From assembly GCA_033065855.1 (NCBI GenBank), contig JAVXUO010002192.1, positions 1 through 64,000 of the forward strand: a stretch of DNA of 64,000 bases, in the 5' to 3' direction. Made by a program: the position numbers and the translations under genes. The DNA comes from Escallonia rubra (taxonomy: Eukaryota; Streptophyta; Magnoliopsida; Escalloniales; Escalloniaceae). The notes under the pieces were generated by a model. The model did no database searches and was not told the DNA's origin. It was given only the letters and a program-made list of their open reading frames with translations. Below, in pieces: positions 25,601 through 33,816 of the stretch (position 1 is its first letter; every line of letters begins with the position of its first letter).

Positions 25601-28600
25601 CAAAATGTACCTGGCTTGTCCACCTCTTAATTTTCCTGAACTTTTAGCTCTTTATTAATGCTCTCCCCCATAGGATTTACCAAAGACACTGTTTCTTCGG
25701 TGTGAACATTTTCACCACCATATTTGTTCTCTTTCGCCCTCTTTCTATTGATAACTTCGGTTGAATTACATGCCATCGGTATTTATAGGGGTAGAAGAAA
25801 ATCCAAAATGTTCAAATCATTAAACTTATCTTAACCTAACTGTCGGAGACAAAGGGTCAATTAAACTCACAAATTTGGAGGAGGCAATGAAGAGATCTCG
25901 AAGAAAACACAAGAACACTTAAAATTTCCATACAACGTCAATTCTCCACATCTTACTCTTACAAATTATAGACTGGATAGCGTTTTATAGCCTTCTCAAG
26001 AAACTTCTAGATATATAATTAAACTATCACTAAACCACTACTTCAACAACTTATTAGCACACTACTTGCACTAAGCACACATGACAGTACTTATAACTTC
26101 TACCACAATTGCAGCACTATCACAAGGTTATTTGATTTACTAACATAAGCTAACTAAAATAAGCCACTAATGCACCACTCTAATGGCAAATACAATAAAC
26201 CAAGTTTATTATGTCGACACTAACAACCGGACCTAAAATGCTAACCAATTCCATATTAACAAATTATACTCAACACTCTTACAATAACGAATTTTGGGAG
26301 TTTAAAATTTTGAATACTAAAGCATTTACAAGTATTGCTTTATCAAATTTACTCATAAACTTTCGTTCGTCGAAAAGTTCCTTTCAAAACTAAGGCCACC
26401 TACACAAGCTTTTAAATCTAGTGTCAAAAAGTATAAATTAAATTTAAAAAGCTCCTCACATCCTTGTGAACCAGCGACGGTTGAGATTCTTGCACCTCCT
26501 TATGTCTTACTTTCCCCTGTAACTTTCTCAATTGCTCAACGCAGAGGATTCAACGTGAGAAGCAAGTCTTTTGTGTACTACTATTTTCAAAAATCACATA
26601 TGTAGCTTATTTTACCATTTTTCTTTATCAATTAATTAACTTGTACAAGTAAAGAAGGACTTTCCTGGTATCATTTTCTAGAATATAAAGTTGTGCAAAT
26701 ACATTTCTCTTATAAATTCATAGTTGTGTATGCGATTTTTCAAAAATTATCAAGGGTGTTTTGGGCTCAATGGTCTAGGTACCCGTGTTTTGGGCTCAAT
26801 GCACTCGCTGCCCCAAGCTTTTGGAAAATTGCAATGACAACTCTTCACCCCCCCACCCTCGTGGTGATCTTTCCATCCATTTTGCTGTGATAATATATGG
26901 AAACCCGAAAGCACTCCTCAATAAAGCTCCAAAATCGAAGCTTTCACCCCCACTCAGGTCGCCCTCGTCTGAATAACCCTTCCACCACTGGCGCTCCCAC
27001 CCTCTGCCCCATCCATCAACACACGGGTGCACAACACACGCACATCCACAAACACATGCATACCCCAAAGTCACGACCCCCCCCCCTCTTCAAAGCACAC
27101 AACACGCACCCGCCACCACAGTAGATGTGGAGGTGTCAATTCAGCTGCTATGGTGGTGTCAGCGGTAATTTGGCGGCAGTGGTGATGTCAATTCGGCGGC
27201 TGTGGTGGATTTGAGTATCTTATATTGGATGGGACTTTGGGTTTTTGTTGGTGGTGGAGGAATCGGTAGGGGTGGTAGGAGTGTTTGTGGTTAGGCAATG
27301 GTGGTGGGATAATCTAGGGGTGGTGGGTCTGTGTCCGTGGTCGGTCTATGGTCTTGGGTTTGTTCTTGGTCGTTGGTGGTGGGTTTTGTGGGTTTGTTGT
27401 GGTGGTGGTATTTCAGCAATGGTTGTGATGCTGACTCAGCAACTGCTGTGAGTTGGGCGGTGGTCTTTCTTGTATTGGTGGATTTGAGGTTTTGTTAGAT
27501 TGAGATTTGGTTCGTGGTTTATGAGGTAGATTAGGGTTAACATTTTCAAATTCGTTACACAAGGGCAATTAAGTCATTTTAACAAAAAAATTAACACCAT
27601 CCACCAAAATCTAAGGGAAGGGGTTGTCAATGTATTTTCCTTATTAATAAAGGTAACGAGTTTATTAAGCCCAAAACTCAGGGTACCGAGTGTAATTTTT
27701 CCAATAATTAATTATGAAGTATCAATATATATTAAGTTCATTTTACGGAATGGAGTTGGTTCTTCGAAAAATAATTAATGATCAGAGACTATCAACTTAT
27801 GAATATAAAACTTTTAGAGGGTCGAATGTACATAATTATCCTAAATCTAAAACGTTCTAATACTATAGAAATAAGAGAACGTGGGACGGGTGAAAAGGAG
27901 TAAAGGAGAGGCTTTTGTTTTTTTGGGCTACAACAATAGAATTAGCTTACTCACTATCCTGGGCCGCACCATAAGAGAGGTGTTCACGTCTGGGCTATGA
28001 CTATCACCTTTGAGATTGAGGATAGATGAACTCAGACTAACTAATATAAAAGCCGTTTCTTAAAACTAAAAACTGCAACCACAAGCTAAAAGTTCCCACG
28101 GGTAAAATCCATGTTTATTTACATTTGCAAAAAAGAGTCGGTGTTTATTGTCATATATCTGAAAAGGTAGTCCAATCGATTAGAATAAATTCATTTACTT
28201 AAGTGCTCATAGCGTCCTTAGTCACGCACCCCATACTAATTAAAAGGTACAGTGAATGAGAAAAGTTAATTATTCATCATGAAAGGTCAATCACCTTCTT
28301 GGGGAGCCCGAAAGTAAAAATTTCAACCCACAAACTAAAAACTCTCACGGCCAAAATCAATCTTTATGTTCACACAACTGAAATGGTACTCCAATTTGAT
28401 TGGAATGTATTATTTTCCTAAAGTGTTGATAACTCTTAGCACACATGGTATGATTGATGAGAAAACTAAGTTAAGTACTAATGAAGAAAGGATGCCAAGA
28501 TGGTTTACCTTCTTGGGGGGCCGGCCCAACCGCTTCCGCTCCCTGGGCTCTTTAGCTTTAGAACCAACGGCCCGCTTCGCCGGCAAAACCCCACCAGCGC

Positions 28601-29707
28601 CATCAAGAAGGACCACATTCTTCGGTGGCCGGCCACGCCTCCCCACAGGCTTCACACCACCAGAGGCAGCATTCTTCCTGGGCCTGCCTCTTGGCCTTGG
28701 CTTAAAAACACTCGGGGGCTCAGTCCTGGCTGGCCGGCCTCGTTTCCTCTTCACTACGGGTTCAGCCGTCGGAGCAGGCAACGGTTTGGGTTGGGCAGGA
28801 GGACGTCCACGGCTCCTCTTCCCTAAAATGGACCCAGATGCTTCATCCGACCCAACCGACGCATCCTTGACCTTACGAGGACGCCCCGGACGCCTCTTAA
28901 CTAACGTTGACGCAGTCCCGTCGACCACTTCTTGTGGACTATTACACATTACTGGGCTTTCAGCCAACCGAAGCGACAACACGGGCTCTCTTTCGGGTTG
29001 CACCACAGCAATGGGCTTGGGCTTAGGCGGCCGGCCACGGCCTCTTTTGGGCGGCCCAGCAGACAAGTTGGGATCCGGAGAAGGAGGAGGAGCAACAGAT
29101 CTAGGATCACGGAGCATGTAAGAGTGTTTGACCATGTCGAGTGAGCCGTCCTCCTTCATCTGTTTGAGATACTTACCCACCATGGCCGGGTAATTTTCTG
29201 GCAGGAGGTCCGGGTACCGATTCCCTATATATCGGGTAATGGTTTGCCGGCTAGACCCGTTTTTCGCCTTCAAATCCGTGATTGCTCCTGCTATCATCTA
29301 ATCAAACACCAACCCAAAAACAAAAAAGAAAGAAAGTTCAATCAGCAGAAGAAAAAAGAAAAAAAGTAGGAATAAACGTATGTATAGGGTTTCCGTACTT
29401 GGGGATAAGTTGGAAGGTTGGTGGATTTAGAGGAGTTGATGGTGGTGGTGGCGGGTGTGGGGTTGGCGACGGCGGTAGAATAAGGCACTTGATGCTGAGC
29501 CGGTGGAGCATAAGGCAAGGGATTGTGAGTGGCAGGAGGAGCATAAGCATAAGCCATGGGGTTCTGAGGGGCTAGAGGGCCAAAAGCCATGTGAATCGGG
29601 AGGTTGGCAAAAACGCTGGGGTTTTGGCCGGCTGCTGGAGGAAGAGTGACGGGGTAGCGAGCTGCAGGTTGGCCGGTCGACGGCAGCAGATTTGTGGATG
29701 TGTCCAT
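4326..29707 (-). CDS. HON4-like: Linker-histone-like HMGA/HON4-type AT-hook protein, split by a 23.8-kb intron
   Basis: Proposed four-exon gene, minus strand: exon 1 29399-29707, exon 2 28509-29297, exon 3 4598-4681, exon 4 4326-4511, giving 455 residues. This is close to the roughly 480 residues of Arabidopsis HON4. Every junction is GT-AG and all are phase 0. Seen: a Pro/Ala-rich N terminus; an H15 globular domain (about 97-165, with GSSRQTI and PAMVGKYLKQM); seven AT-hook GRP cores near 191, 241, 267, 290, 307, 325 and 361; and a C-terminal helical tail (367-435, with AKLEHIQSSIK and VVKPYL). Family knowledge: such proteins bind the minor groove of AT-rich DNA and linker DNA in chromatin. 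Inference: exons 3-4 belong to exons 1-2, because exon 2 ends at a good donor exactly where the family tail is missing, and the distant exons supply that tail in the right strand, order and phase. The alternative is two separate gene fragments. Confidence 0.68.
4682..5784. other. Distal end of HON4-like intron 2, no gene seen
   Basis: This is the acceptor-proximal part of the proposed 23.8-kb intron. Around 5090-5170 there is a CG-rich patch (cacggggagcgggtcaggtg) of the kind found in dispersed plant elements carrying repeated GGACAC/ACCCGC motifs. A short frame at 5246-5548 has no recognisable similarity. Nothing else is supportable. Confidence 0.35.
5785..6582 (+). repeat. Left LTR of the 5.8-9.2 kb element (approximate start)
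   Basis: This is the direct-repeat partner of 7588-9194. Shared blocks include GCTTAGGTCAATCCAG, GGTAATCTTCTA, GAGAC.CC.TTGAT.CTCTTCTAG and CTAGCTTGTAGGA.AGCCTTA. It ends in CA. The left edge is judged from where similarity fades and is good to about 20 bases. Confidence 0.55.
7588..9194 (+). repeat. Right LTR of the same element, split by a MITE
   Basis: It matches the left LTR before and after the insertion at 7996-8939. With the MITE removed, the sequence GACTC-TTA-AGGTTTTCCTATCC parallels the left copy's CTTCCTAAGGTTTTCCTATCC. It ends GTCCTACA at 9194. Confidence 0.55.
7996..8939. mobile_element. PIF/Harbinger-like (Tourist-type) MITE inside an LTR
   Basis: The terminal inverted repeats are perfect over 17 bases: GGGGCTGTACGTTTACG at 7996 and its reverse complement ending at 8939. 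A three-base TTA is duplicated on each side (7993-7995 and 8940-8942). The other LTR copy shows the unoccupied site. The subterminal regions are A/T-homopolymer rich and loosely inverted. There is no transposase; open frames of 83-166 codons inside are chance. TTA/TAA duplication with a GGGGCTGT end is the hallmark of PIF/Harbinger-derived elements. Confidence 0.85.
9195..12080. other. Intron DNA without recognisable gene
   Basis: Contents I can see: a C-homopolymer/CCCT tract at about 9538-9565; a strongly strand-asymmetric G-rich segment at about 9625-9865 dominated by GGTGG/GGCGG words, which gives long but low-complexity frames on both strands; and otherwise AT-rich DNA. None of the frames (for example 10442-10693, which begins with a hydrophobic stretch) resembles a known protein. 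Confidence 0.4.
12734..13420 (-). pseudogene. Ty3/Gypsy protease and integrase C-terminal remnants
   Basis: Reading down the minus strand, about 13350-13420 carries a retropepsin-type DTG followed by VTHNFV. About 13090-13210 reads DDLKVVVGLDFLRQVNALVSPY, the conserved second part of plant Gypsy proteases (VILGMDFL-like). Then 12734-13006 reads MMVKLLPEPFGTQRRVHQGL, RYEGPFLIVAKVG and FHASLLKPYHAD, the integrase C-terminal region upstream of the chromodomain. Everything between protease and integrase tail (reverse transcriptase, RNase H, integrase core) is deleted. Stops occur after DEAN and after HRTSG. It is a non-functional relic. Confidence 0.8.
13703..15141 (-). repeat. 3' (left) LTR of the LARD-like element
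   Basis: It is nearly identical to 19483-20956. It has TATA at 14043-14052, about three copies of a 65-68-bp unit (around GAGGGCCGGAGCCCCGTCAG, 14700-14880) and four copies of an 18-bp GACCCCCTTGGGGTGGCC unit (14988-15050). The right LTR has four and two copies respectively. After GTTGACTGTTGTGCGG at about 15141 it departs from the right LTR and lacks that LTR's last 66 bases (to 21022). Confidence 0.85.
15230..15800. repeat. 69-bp tandem repeat array (about eight units)
   Basis: Units contain GAGGGCCGGAGCCCCGTCGC, then TTTGATTGAGACGGCGATGG, then CTATAAGGTTG and AGCCCATCCCGGATGC. One unit near 15583 is truncated. The unit is a diverged relative of the 65-68-bp repeats inside the LTRs. Because 69 is divisible by three, an open frame of 217 codons with a 23-residue repeat runs through it on the minus strand; I do not regard that as a gene. 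Confidence 0.85.
16134..16400. repeat. 68-bp tandem repeats, LARD interior
   Basis: The phrase GATACTTGGTGCCGGGGGCAC recurs at about 16206, 16274, 16342 and 16380, with a weaker copy at about 16134. It is followed by CGTATCACGAGAACGGTGCA and GAGAGCGGCGACGAGTGTCGC. Spacing is 68-72 bases, with a last short unit of 38. The units already contain the GCGAC....GTCGC hairpin core that dominates the next array. Confidence 0.75.
16480..17620. repeat. Minisatellite of GCGAC-N4-GTCGC hairpin units
   Basis: About 1.1 kb consists of several dozen near-copies of GGCGACGAAGGTCGCGGAGATGG and variants such as GCGACGAGAGTCGCAGAGCTGG. The core GCGAC....GTCGC is an inverted repeat with a four-base loop, repeated at short irregular intervals. 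The tract is very CpG-rich compared with surrounding AT-rich DNA. It produces overlapping long frames on both strands, including one of 432 codons on the minus strand, all Arg/Ser/Pro or Gly/Arg low complexity. Confidence 0.85.
17640..18600. other. G-rich interior of the LARD-like element, ending in poly-T
   Basis: Strongly G-skewed non-repetitive to weakly repetitive DNA (GGGGGTCGGC, GGGTCGCGGGG words; a partial duplication of TGCGGGCTTAC..GTC.GGGAAGAGGGAGAGAGAGG around 17865 and 18035). It ends in about 21 T residues at 18584-18604. Long Arg/Gly or Pro/Ser frames here are compositional artefacts. Confidence 0.6.
18840..19060. repeat. 80-bp tandem repeats near the primer-binding site
   Basis: Three units contain GTGACCCGTCCGCGAAAAACG, then AAGAAATTTTTCTAAGTCTGG and AAAAGTGAAGAG.GAGCCGAG. 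Spacing is about 80 bases (18863, 18943, 19022). A weaker degenerate unit lies at about 18725. They sit in the 5' leader of the element. Confidence 0.75.
19463..19482 (-). other. Primer-binding site complementary to tRNA-Arg(ACG)
   Basis: On the minus strand the bases just inside the 5' LTR read TTTGGCGACTCCGCTGGGGA. From TGG onward, 18 bases are complementary to the CCA end and T-arm of plant tRNA-Arg(ACG), as I recall its sequence. Two spacer bases separate it from the LTR. tRNA-Arg priming is also known from Ogre-type Gypsy elements, so a Tat/Ogre-like partner is a reasonable but unproven guess. Confidence 0.8.
19483..21022 (-). repeat. 5' (right) LTR of the LARD-like element
   Basis: This is a 1540-base LTR. 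In element orientation it starts TGTTCACAACC and ends GGCAACA. It contains the promoter TATA at 19823-19832 and carries four 65-68-bp GAGGGCCGGAGCCCC units and two 18-bp GACCCCCTTGGGGTGGCC units. The primer-binding site abuts its inner edge. Confidence 0.88.
19823..19832 (-). promoter_or_regulatory. TATA box of the LARD-like 5' LTR
   Basis: CTATATATAG, a perfect palindrome, is followed on the minus strand by a GGATTCTGGAGC leader and a CT-rich tract. The same motif is at 14043-14052 in the other LTR. Given the primer-binding site orientation, minus-strand transcription through the element would start roughly 30 bases lower. Confidence 0.6.
21023..21350. repeat. Tandemly duplicated host DNA at the LARD insertion site
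   Basis: A roughly 165-base unit (TATGTATAAGAAAATATTAA.., GAACCAAAGTAGTGAATG, ACTATGTACACT, CACAATATAAGTATTAGATAT) occurs twice. The first copy is split by the LARD-like element (13590-13702 plus 21028-21100); the second is intact (about 21100-21250). The intact copy reads AGTATTAGATATATGTATAAG, the exact empty site of the insertion. Confidence 0.75.
22631..24078. mobile_element. Dispersed element with AGCACGGACACC-type ends, containing a MITE
   Basis: The left end reads AGCACGGACACCTCC with further GACAC/CGGACACC words to about 22740. The right end, inverted, reads AGCACGGGCACATGC with GGTGTCC words back to about 23975. Such GGACAC-rich ends are common in a class of plant repeats. It has no coding capacity. 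The Harbinger-like MITE at 22839-23516 has inserted inside it. The outer limits are uncertain. Confidence 0.4.
22839..23516. mobile_element. PIF/Harbinger-like MITE with G-rich core
   Basis: The ends are GGGTCTGTTTGATAG and, inverted, GGGGCCATTTGACAC, with TTA duplicated at 22836-22838 and 23517-23519. Homopolymer A/T subterminal regions surround a core (about 22990-23340) of GGTGG/GCCGG words that produces long low-complexity frames on both strands. No transposase is present. Confidence 0.75.
24579..26200 (-). repeat. LTR-like direct repeats, 24.6-25.1 kb and 25.75-26.2 kb
   Basis: About 480 bases are repeated 1.15 kb apart. Shared blocks are GTTGAATTACATG, TATAGG.GTAGAAGAAAATC, CTTATCTTAACCTAACTGT, GGAGACAAAGGGTCA, ATAGCGTTTT and TACTTCAACAACTTATTAGC. 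The segment between them (25110-25750) has a few minus-strand open stretches (for example KEQNLFDSLSLDGVPQFQEL) of unknown origin. The arrangement looks like LTR-interior-LTR of a small element that shares its LTR with the Copia-like remnant to the left. Confidence 0.5.
26200..28060. other. Intron DNA near the HON4-like donor; no gene seen
   Basis: AT-rich DNA with a C-rich tract at about 26840-27115 (CACCCCC, CACACACGCACA) and a G/T-rich tract at about 27125-27470 (GGTGGT words). The two are of opposite strand bias. A 40-base remnant, CATAATTATCCTAAATCTAAAACG at about 27830, matches the left short LTR near 22155 and may be its displaced partner. No frame resembles a known protein. Confidence 0.35.
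28060..28520. repeat. Tandem duplication of the HON4-like exon 2/intron 2 junction
   Basis: Two diverged copies are about 28065-28310 and 28322-28515. Matching blocks are CAACC.CAA.CTAAAA, TGAAA.GGTA.TCCAAT..GATT and GATGAGAAAA. Both end ..ACCTTCTTGGGG, which on the minus strand is the last codons of exon 2 (CCCCAAGAAG) followed by GT. The upper copy is the junction used in the gene model; the lower copy (near 28299) is a decoy 5' splice site with the flank TCCCCAAGAAG|GTGATT. Confidence 0.65.
28509..29707 (-). CDS. HON4-like: HON4-like gene, exons 1 and 2 (H15 domain and seven AT-hooks)
   Basis: Exon 1 (29399-29707, 103 residues) starts at the only upstream ATG in frame (MDTSTNLLPS). It ends PTYPQ at a CAA|GTACGG donor. 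A 101-base intron (29298-29398) follows, with acceptor GATTAG at its end. Exon 2 (28509-29297, 263 residues) resumes MIAGAITDLKAKNGSSRQ, so the H15 domain is rebuilt cleanly across the junction. The AT-hooks come as KRGRGRPPK, KRRPGRPRK, KRSRGRPP, KRKRGRPA, RPRGRPRK, RRGRPPK and KRLGRPPKK. Exon 2 ends KK at an AAG|GTAAAC donor. Reading through instead gives a hydrophobic 32-residue tail ending near 28410 that is unlike the family and is probably intron. This half alone is certain enough to call an H1/HMGA-family gene. Confidence 0.9.
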
Positions 29708-30378
29708 GCGGATGGAGAGAGAGAGAGAGTGAGAGTGATTACGATTAGGAGGAGTGAGTGGGGTAGTGTAAGTGGGTAAAGAGGATGACTCGTTTATCCT
29801 TTTGGTTGGCAGCGAAGCGAGACCTCTTGAAGGTCGTTTTTATCTGCTCCCTTCTACTTCTACTTCTACTTCTACTTCCGGTAGATGCCCACATTCCGTT
29901 GACATTTAATGCCTGGTTTCGTGTGTTGTTGGTAAGAGGTGGAAAAAGCTATCTGCGGTGCGGCACTGTGGAAACGAAAAATATTTCTCTTACTCCTTAT
30001 ATAACGATAATCAATGGTCTTTAAATGTTTATAGTGATTTTTATTTAGTGACGCTAAAAAAAGTGCTTCTAATATTTGTCGCTGAAAGTGTGTTATGAGA
30101 AAAGTCACTAGAAACATTTAGCGACTATTAATTGTCACTATACACGGGGTTAGAGGAAGATTCCTACTACCCGGGTAGAAGCCAAAGTTTATTCTTATCA
30201 AAATTGATTTTGAGAGTACTTAAATATGAATGCACAAAAGCAGGCACCAAGATGTCTGGTTGTGATGAGTAATACCAGTTGATGCAGTCAAAATTATGAG
30301 TAACAACTTTCAGAGATGTGAATTTAGTTTAGTACGGAAGACAGTAAAATAGCTTAGATGTTTATGTATGAATGTAGG
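29708..30378 (-). promoter_or_regulatory. 5' region of the HON4-like gene
   Basis: On the minus strand, upstream of the ATG at 29707, lie a GA-rich leader (29715-29735), a hexanucleotide repeat of TTCTAC units (about 29850-29880 on the plus strand), and a TATA-like TATATAAGG at about 29995-30004. If the TATA is used, the leader would be roughly 260 bases. No open frame here is supportable. This is inference from position and motif only. Confidence 0.35.
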
Positions 30379-31146
30379 TAGGGATGGCAATAAGACCCGC
30401 AACCGGCGGATCCCCGCCCCGCTCTCATAGGAGCGGGTTTTTTTTACTTTAACCGGACCACGGGGCGGGTATGATTTTTCTTAAAAAAATCCGCAGCGGG
30501 TTAGGGGCGGATATGGTATTCAGTCCAACCGCCCCGCGACCTGGTCCTGCCCCGGTAGATTAACTCAATTCATCTTTCTATCTTAGTCGTCCATCCCACA
30601 CATAAATAAGATTTCATTATCATCCATTCATCCCCACTCCCCAACCCTAATTTCCAAATTACAATCACTATCACCCTGCCGACAACAAGAGCAAGTGCCG
30701 CGGCGCCGCGCCAGCCCTAATCTTCATCTGCCGACAAAGGTGCCGCGCCGTCGACTGACCTGCGACTTTGCACCGTGATGGCGTGATCGCTACCTTTCTC
30801 TCCCGCTCCTTCGCACCTGCGACTGAACTTCTCTCCTGCGACTGAACTCTCTCCCTTTCCTTCGCACCGTCGCTGCTGTGCTCGCTGCCATCTGAGCATA
30901 TTGGGCTACCGTGATTGCTGCCGTGATCTACTGCGAATTTCATGGTAAAAACACAGGTTTGCCAAGTGCCAAAGCGGAGCGGAGCGGGGCGGGGACGGGT
31001 TTTCTAAAGCATTTTAGGGTCGGCTATGGATTTGCAAGTGTATAACCCGGTGCGGGGCGGGTGCGGGCAGAGTGGAATTTCAAGGGTAGCGGGGCGGGTG
31101 CGGATCTTATAAGATCAGCATCCGACCCGCCCCATTGCCATCCCTA
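30379..31146. mobile_element. Non-autonomous hAT element
   Basis: It starts TAGGGATGGCAATAAGACCC and ends with the inverse, ..CATTGCCATCCCTA. The perfect eight-base target duplication AATGTAGG is at 30371-30378 and 31147-31154. Subterminal GGCGGGT/CCCGCC words are inverted between the two halves. It encodes no transposase. TAGGGATGGCAA ends with eight-base duplications are diagnostic of a common plant hAT family. Confidence 0.9.
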
Positions 31147-31849
31147 AATGTAGGAGGCGCTTTCTTTTCTGACGTTCGGCATCTTTGATGATGTACCCGC
31201 ATTTAGTCAAATAAAATCGTTTCATTGAGAAAAAAAAAAAGAGGGTATGATAGTTTGAGCCTACGTTTTCTTTCCTAATTATATGTGATGCCCACCGTCT
31301 CTTCCACTTCGTCTAGTTCACCCCACCCCCCATCCCCTCCATCGTGATCTCATCAACATAACTGAATTGACGGCCACCAACATCCGAACCGGCCAAAAGG
31401 ATGCGACTCCCCCCCACCCCAACCCCACTACTACACCCTCACTCGACTATAGGTTGAACCACTACATAGAAAATGCCGTTAGTATTGGGTGTGTATTTCA
31501 CAACGGTGAGACTAGAATTGTCCATTTTGGATGCAAATGGAAATTCCATTGGGTGGCCTCTTCAGTTATCCTGTTTCTTTTCCAAATTGCCAGTTATAAT
31601 GGACTTCTTATAGGAATCAATGGATTTGCTACACAAGGACAACCCCACCCACCTTCGTAGGAACACATATACCCATTTTTGCATGGCCTCACACACGCAC
31701 ACCCAACTAGGCATAGCTCTTTCACTCACATAACCAACATACCAATCATACACAGACTCATCAACACAGCCCCTATACCAATTTTCCTGAATTTTAAACC
31801 CACCCTAATTATCGTTGGATATGCACTAAAATTCCTCTCTCTCTGTCTG

Positions 31850-31858
<9 letters not shown>

Positions 31859-31892
<34 letters not shown>

Positions 31893-31908
31893 GTGTGTGT
31901 GTGTGTGA
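31859..31908. repeat. Compound microsatellite (TA)n-(GT)n
   Basis: About sixteen TA dinucleotides are followed by about eight GT dinucleotides, adjoining the left edge of the hAT-like element that follows. Confidence 0.95.
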
Positions 31909-32468
31909 GCATTTAAACCGTTGAAACCGATTCAACCGTGAAAACCGAACCAACCAATTTATTTCCAAACCGATATAAAAATCAATCGGTTTGGTTTTTT
32001 TTTTTTTTTCCAAACCGTACATTTGGTTCGGTCGGGTCGGTTTGAATTTTTTTGAAACCGTATATAATATTACATATCTATATTTTTACCTAATCCTAGT
32101 TATTTTTTTTACTAACTCTAGTTATCTAACCACTCATATAAAATGGAATGAATCTTAAATCCCTTGACGTAACACACATTTTTCACTCGCCGCCTACATC
32201 TCACAAAGTGTTATTAATTATGATAAAAAAATTTAGTTTTTTTGGAGCTTATTAGCATGTATAAGTTATTAATTTTTGGGCCTAAACTTGCCCAAAATTT
32301 AGTTTGTCCCAAACCGATTAAACCGTCCAAACCGATCCGTTCAACCTGTAGAAACCGAACCGTTAAAACCAAACCGTTCAACTACGGTTCGTTTTTTTTT
32401 TTTTTCAAGCCGAGGTTGGTCGATTCGGTTTGGTATTCAGCCTCCAAACCGAACCATGCTCACCCCTA
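31900..32468. mobile_element. hAT-like MITE rich in AAACCG motifs
   Basis: The right end is ..CATGCTCACCCCTA, the inverse of the familiar plant end TAGGGGTGAGCATGG. The left end, next to the GT microsatellite, keeps GAGCATTTAAACCG. Subterminal AAACCGAACC/GGTTCGGTTTGG words are present in inverted arrangement (31910-32050 and 32310-32460). No coding capacity. The left terminus has been eroded by the microsatellite, so the target duplication is not visible. Confidence 0.55.
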
Positions 32469-32565
32469 GGTGTGGGGGGTGTTCTCTAAATAAAAATGTA
32501 AATTCAGATTTCTTATATAATATTTTCATAATAATGCATCATTTAATTATAAGTTTCAACTCATC

Positions 32566-33673
32566 TAGAGGTATCAAAGGGCCGAGCTCGGGCCTGCCCA
32601 GCCCAGGCCCAGAGGGCCAGAAAATGGGCCAGGCCATTTAGGGCTTCGGGCCTTGGAAATCGAGTCGGGCCCAAAGCTAAGAAATGGAGACCCTATCTAG
32701 GCCCAAGCCCTAGGCCCTAACTTTAAGGCGGGGCCCGGGCCCATGTTTTTTTTCTATTCCTGTTTTGTGTTGCATTTCTCTTAGTAGGCCAATGAAGTGA
32801 CTGATAATGATATTGGAAAAATGAAAAAGTTTTCAAAGATAACATATTAATTTCCTCCTTAGACAAAGAAAGAATATTGTCGGTCATAGAATATAGAAAA
32901 AAGCAAAAACCCCAGAACGTATATGGATGTTTATGTAATAGGCCCAACCCAGATCCTCGACCATTATGTCACTCTAACGGTCTGCTCATATTCTGTTAAA
33001 AAAAAAATTATTTTTGTGAAAATTAAAGTATTTAATTATTTGTTACTCCGGAGTATTTAATATGCAATCCTTTTCAAAAATATATGTACAAGTGTACAAC
33101 CTTAATTATTATCACTTTCCTAAGTGAGAGCATAAACCCAACTTTTTATGTCTCAATTATGCATTCTGCGGCTTTGCCATTTGCATCTTTCTCTGTGTCT
33201 AGGTCTCTCAGAGGTTAGGGCTCTCACTTCACTTCAGTCTGCCTTTATCTTTTACATGGTTAAATTTTATGCATGCAATCTTTATATGCATATACTGTTT
33301 CTTCTTCTTTTCTGTGAGTTGATAAAGTGAAATTTTCATTTTGTTTTCCTTTTGGACTTACTAGTAACTGGGCTGTTGATTTATTTTAATTTTGCTGCCG
33401 AAAAGAAGGCCAGAACCAGGCTGGGGCCGGGCCTGACCCGGGACTTTTTAGGGCCGAGCCGGGCTTTTTTGGAAAATTTCACGGCCTGGCCCTGGCCCTA
33501 GCCCTTGGCCCTATGGACCAGGGCCGCACTATTCACCATTTAGGGCCAGGGCCTGGCCTGGCCGGGCTTTTTTTAAAAATTGTCCTGGCCCTAGCCCTAG
33601 CCCTTGGCCCTATGGACCAGGGCCTCACTGTTCACCATTTAGGGTCAAGCCAGCGGCCCTTTTGACATCTTTA
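32566..33673. mobile_element. hAT-like non-autonomous element with GGGCC-rich ends
   Basis: The left end is TAGAGGTATCAAAGGGCC. The right end inverted is TAAAGATGTCAAAAGGGCC. The flanks AACTCATC (32558-32565) and AAGTCATA (33674-33681) agree in six of eight bases, fitting a decayed eight-base duplication. The GGGCC/GGCCC subterminal region repeats a TTGGCCCTATGGACCAGGGCC phrase twice near 33510 and 33605. No transposase. Confidence 0.6.
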
Positions 33674-33816
33674 AAGTCATACACTCACTTTCATTAATTT
33701 ATCTATTGCGCGCAGGTTTATAATTCACAACTTAAGGTGATTATATTAAACAAAATATCGCTAAAGGTCACCAAAATCACTTAAATCAATCATCGCTAAA
33801 GATTCCAAATAGTATA

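Noticed and set aside
28366-29121. 251-codon plus-strand open frame
   Set aside because: It is antisense to the AT-hook exon of the HON4-like gene; the GGCCGGC-rich composition of the AT-hook codons keeps the opposite strand open.
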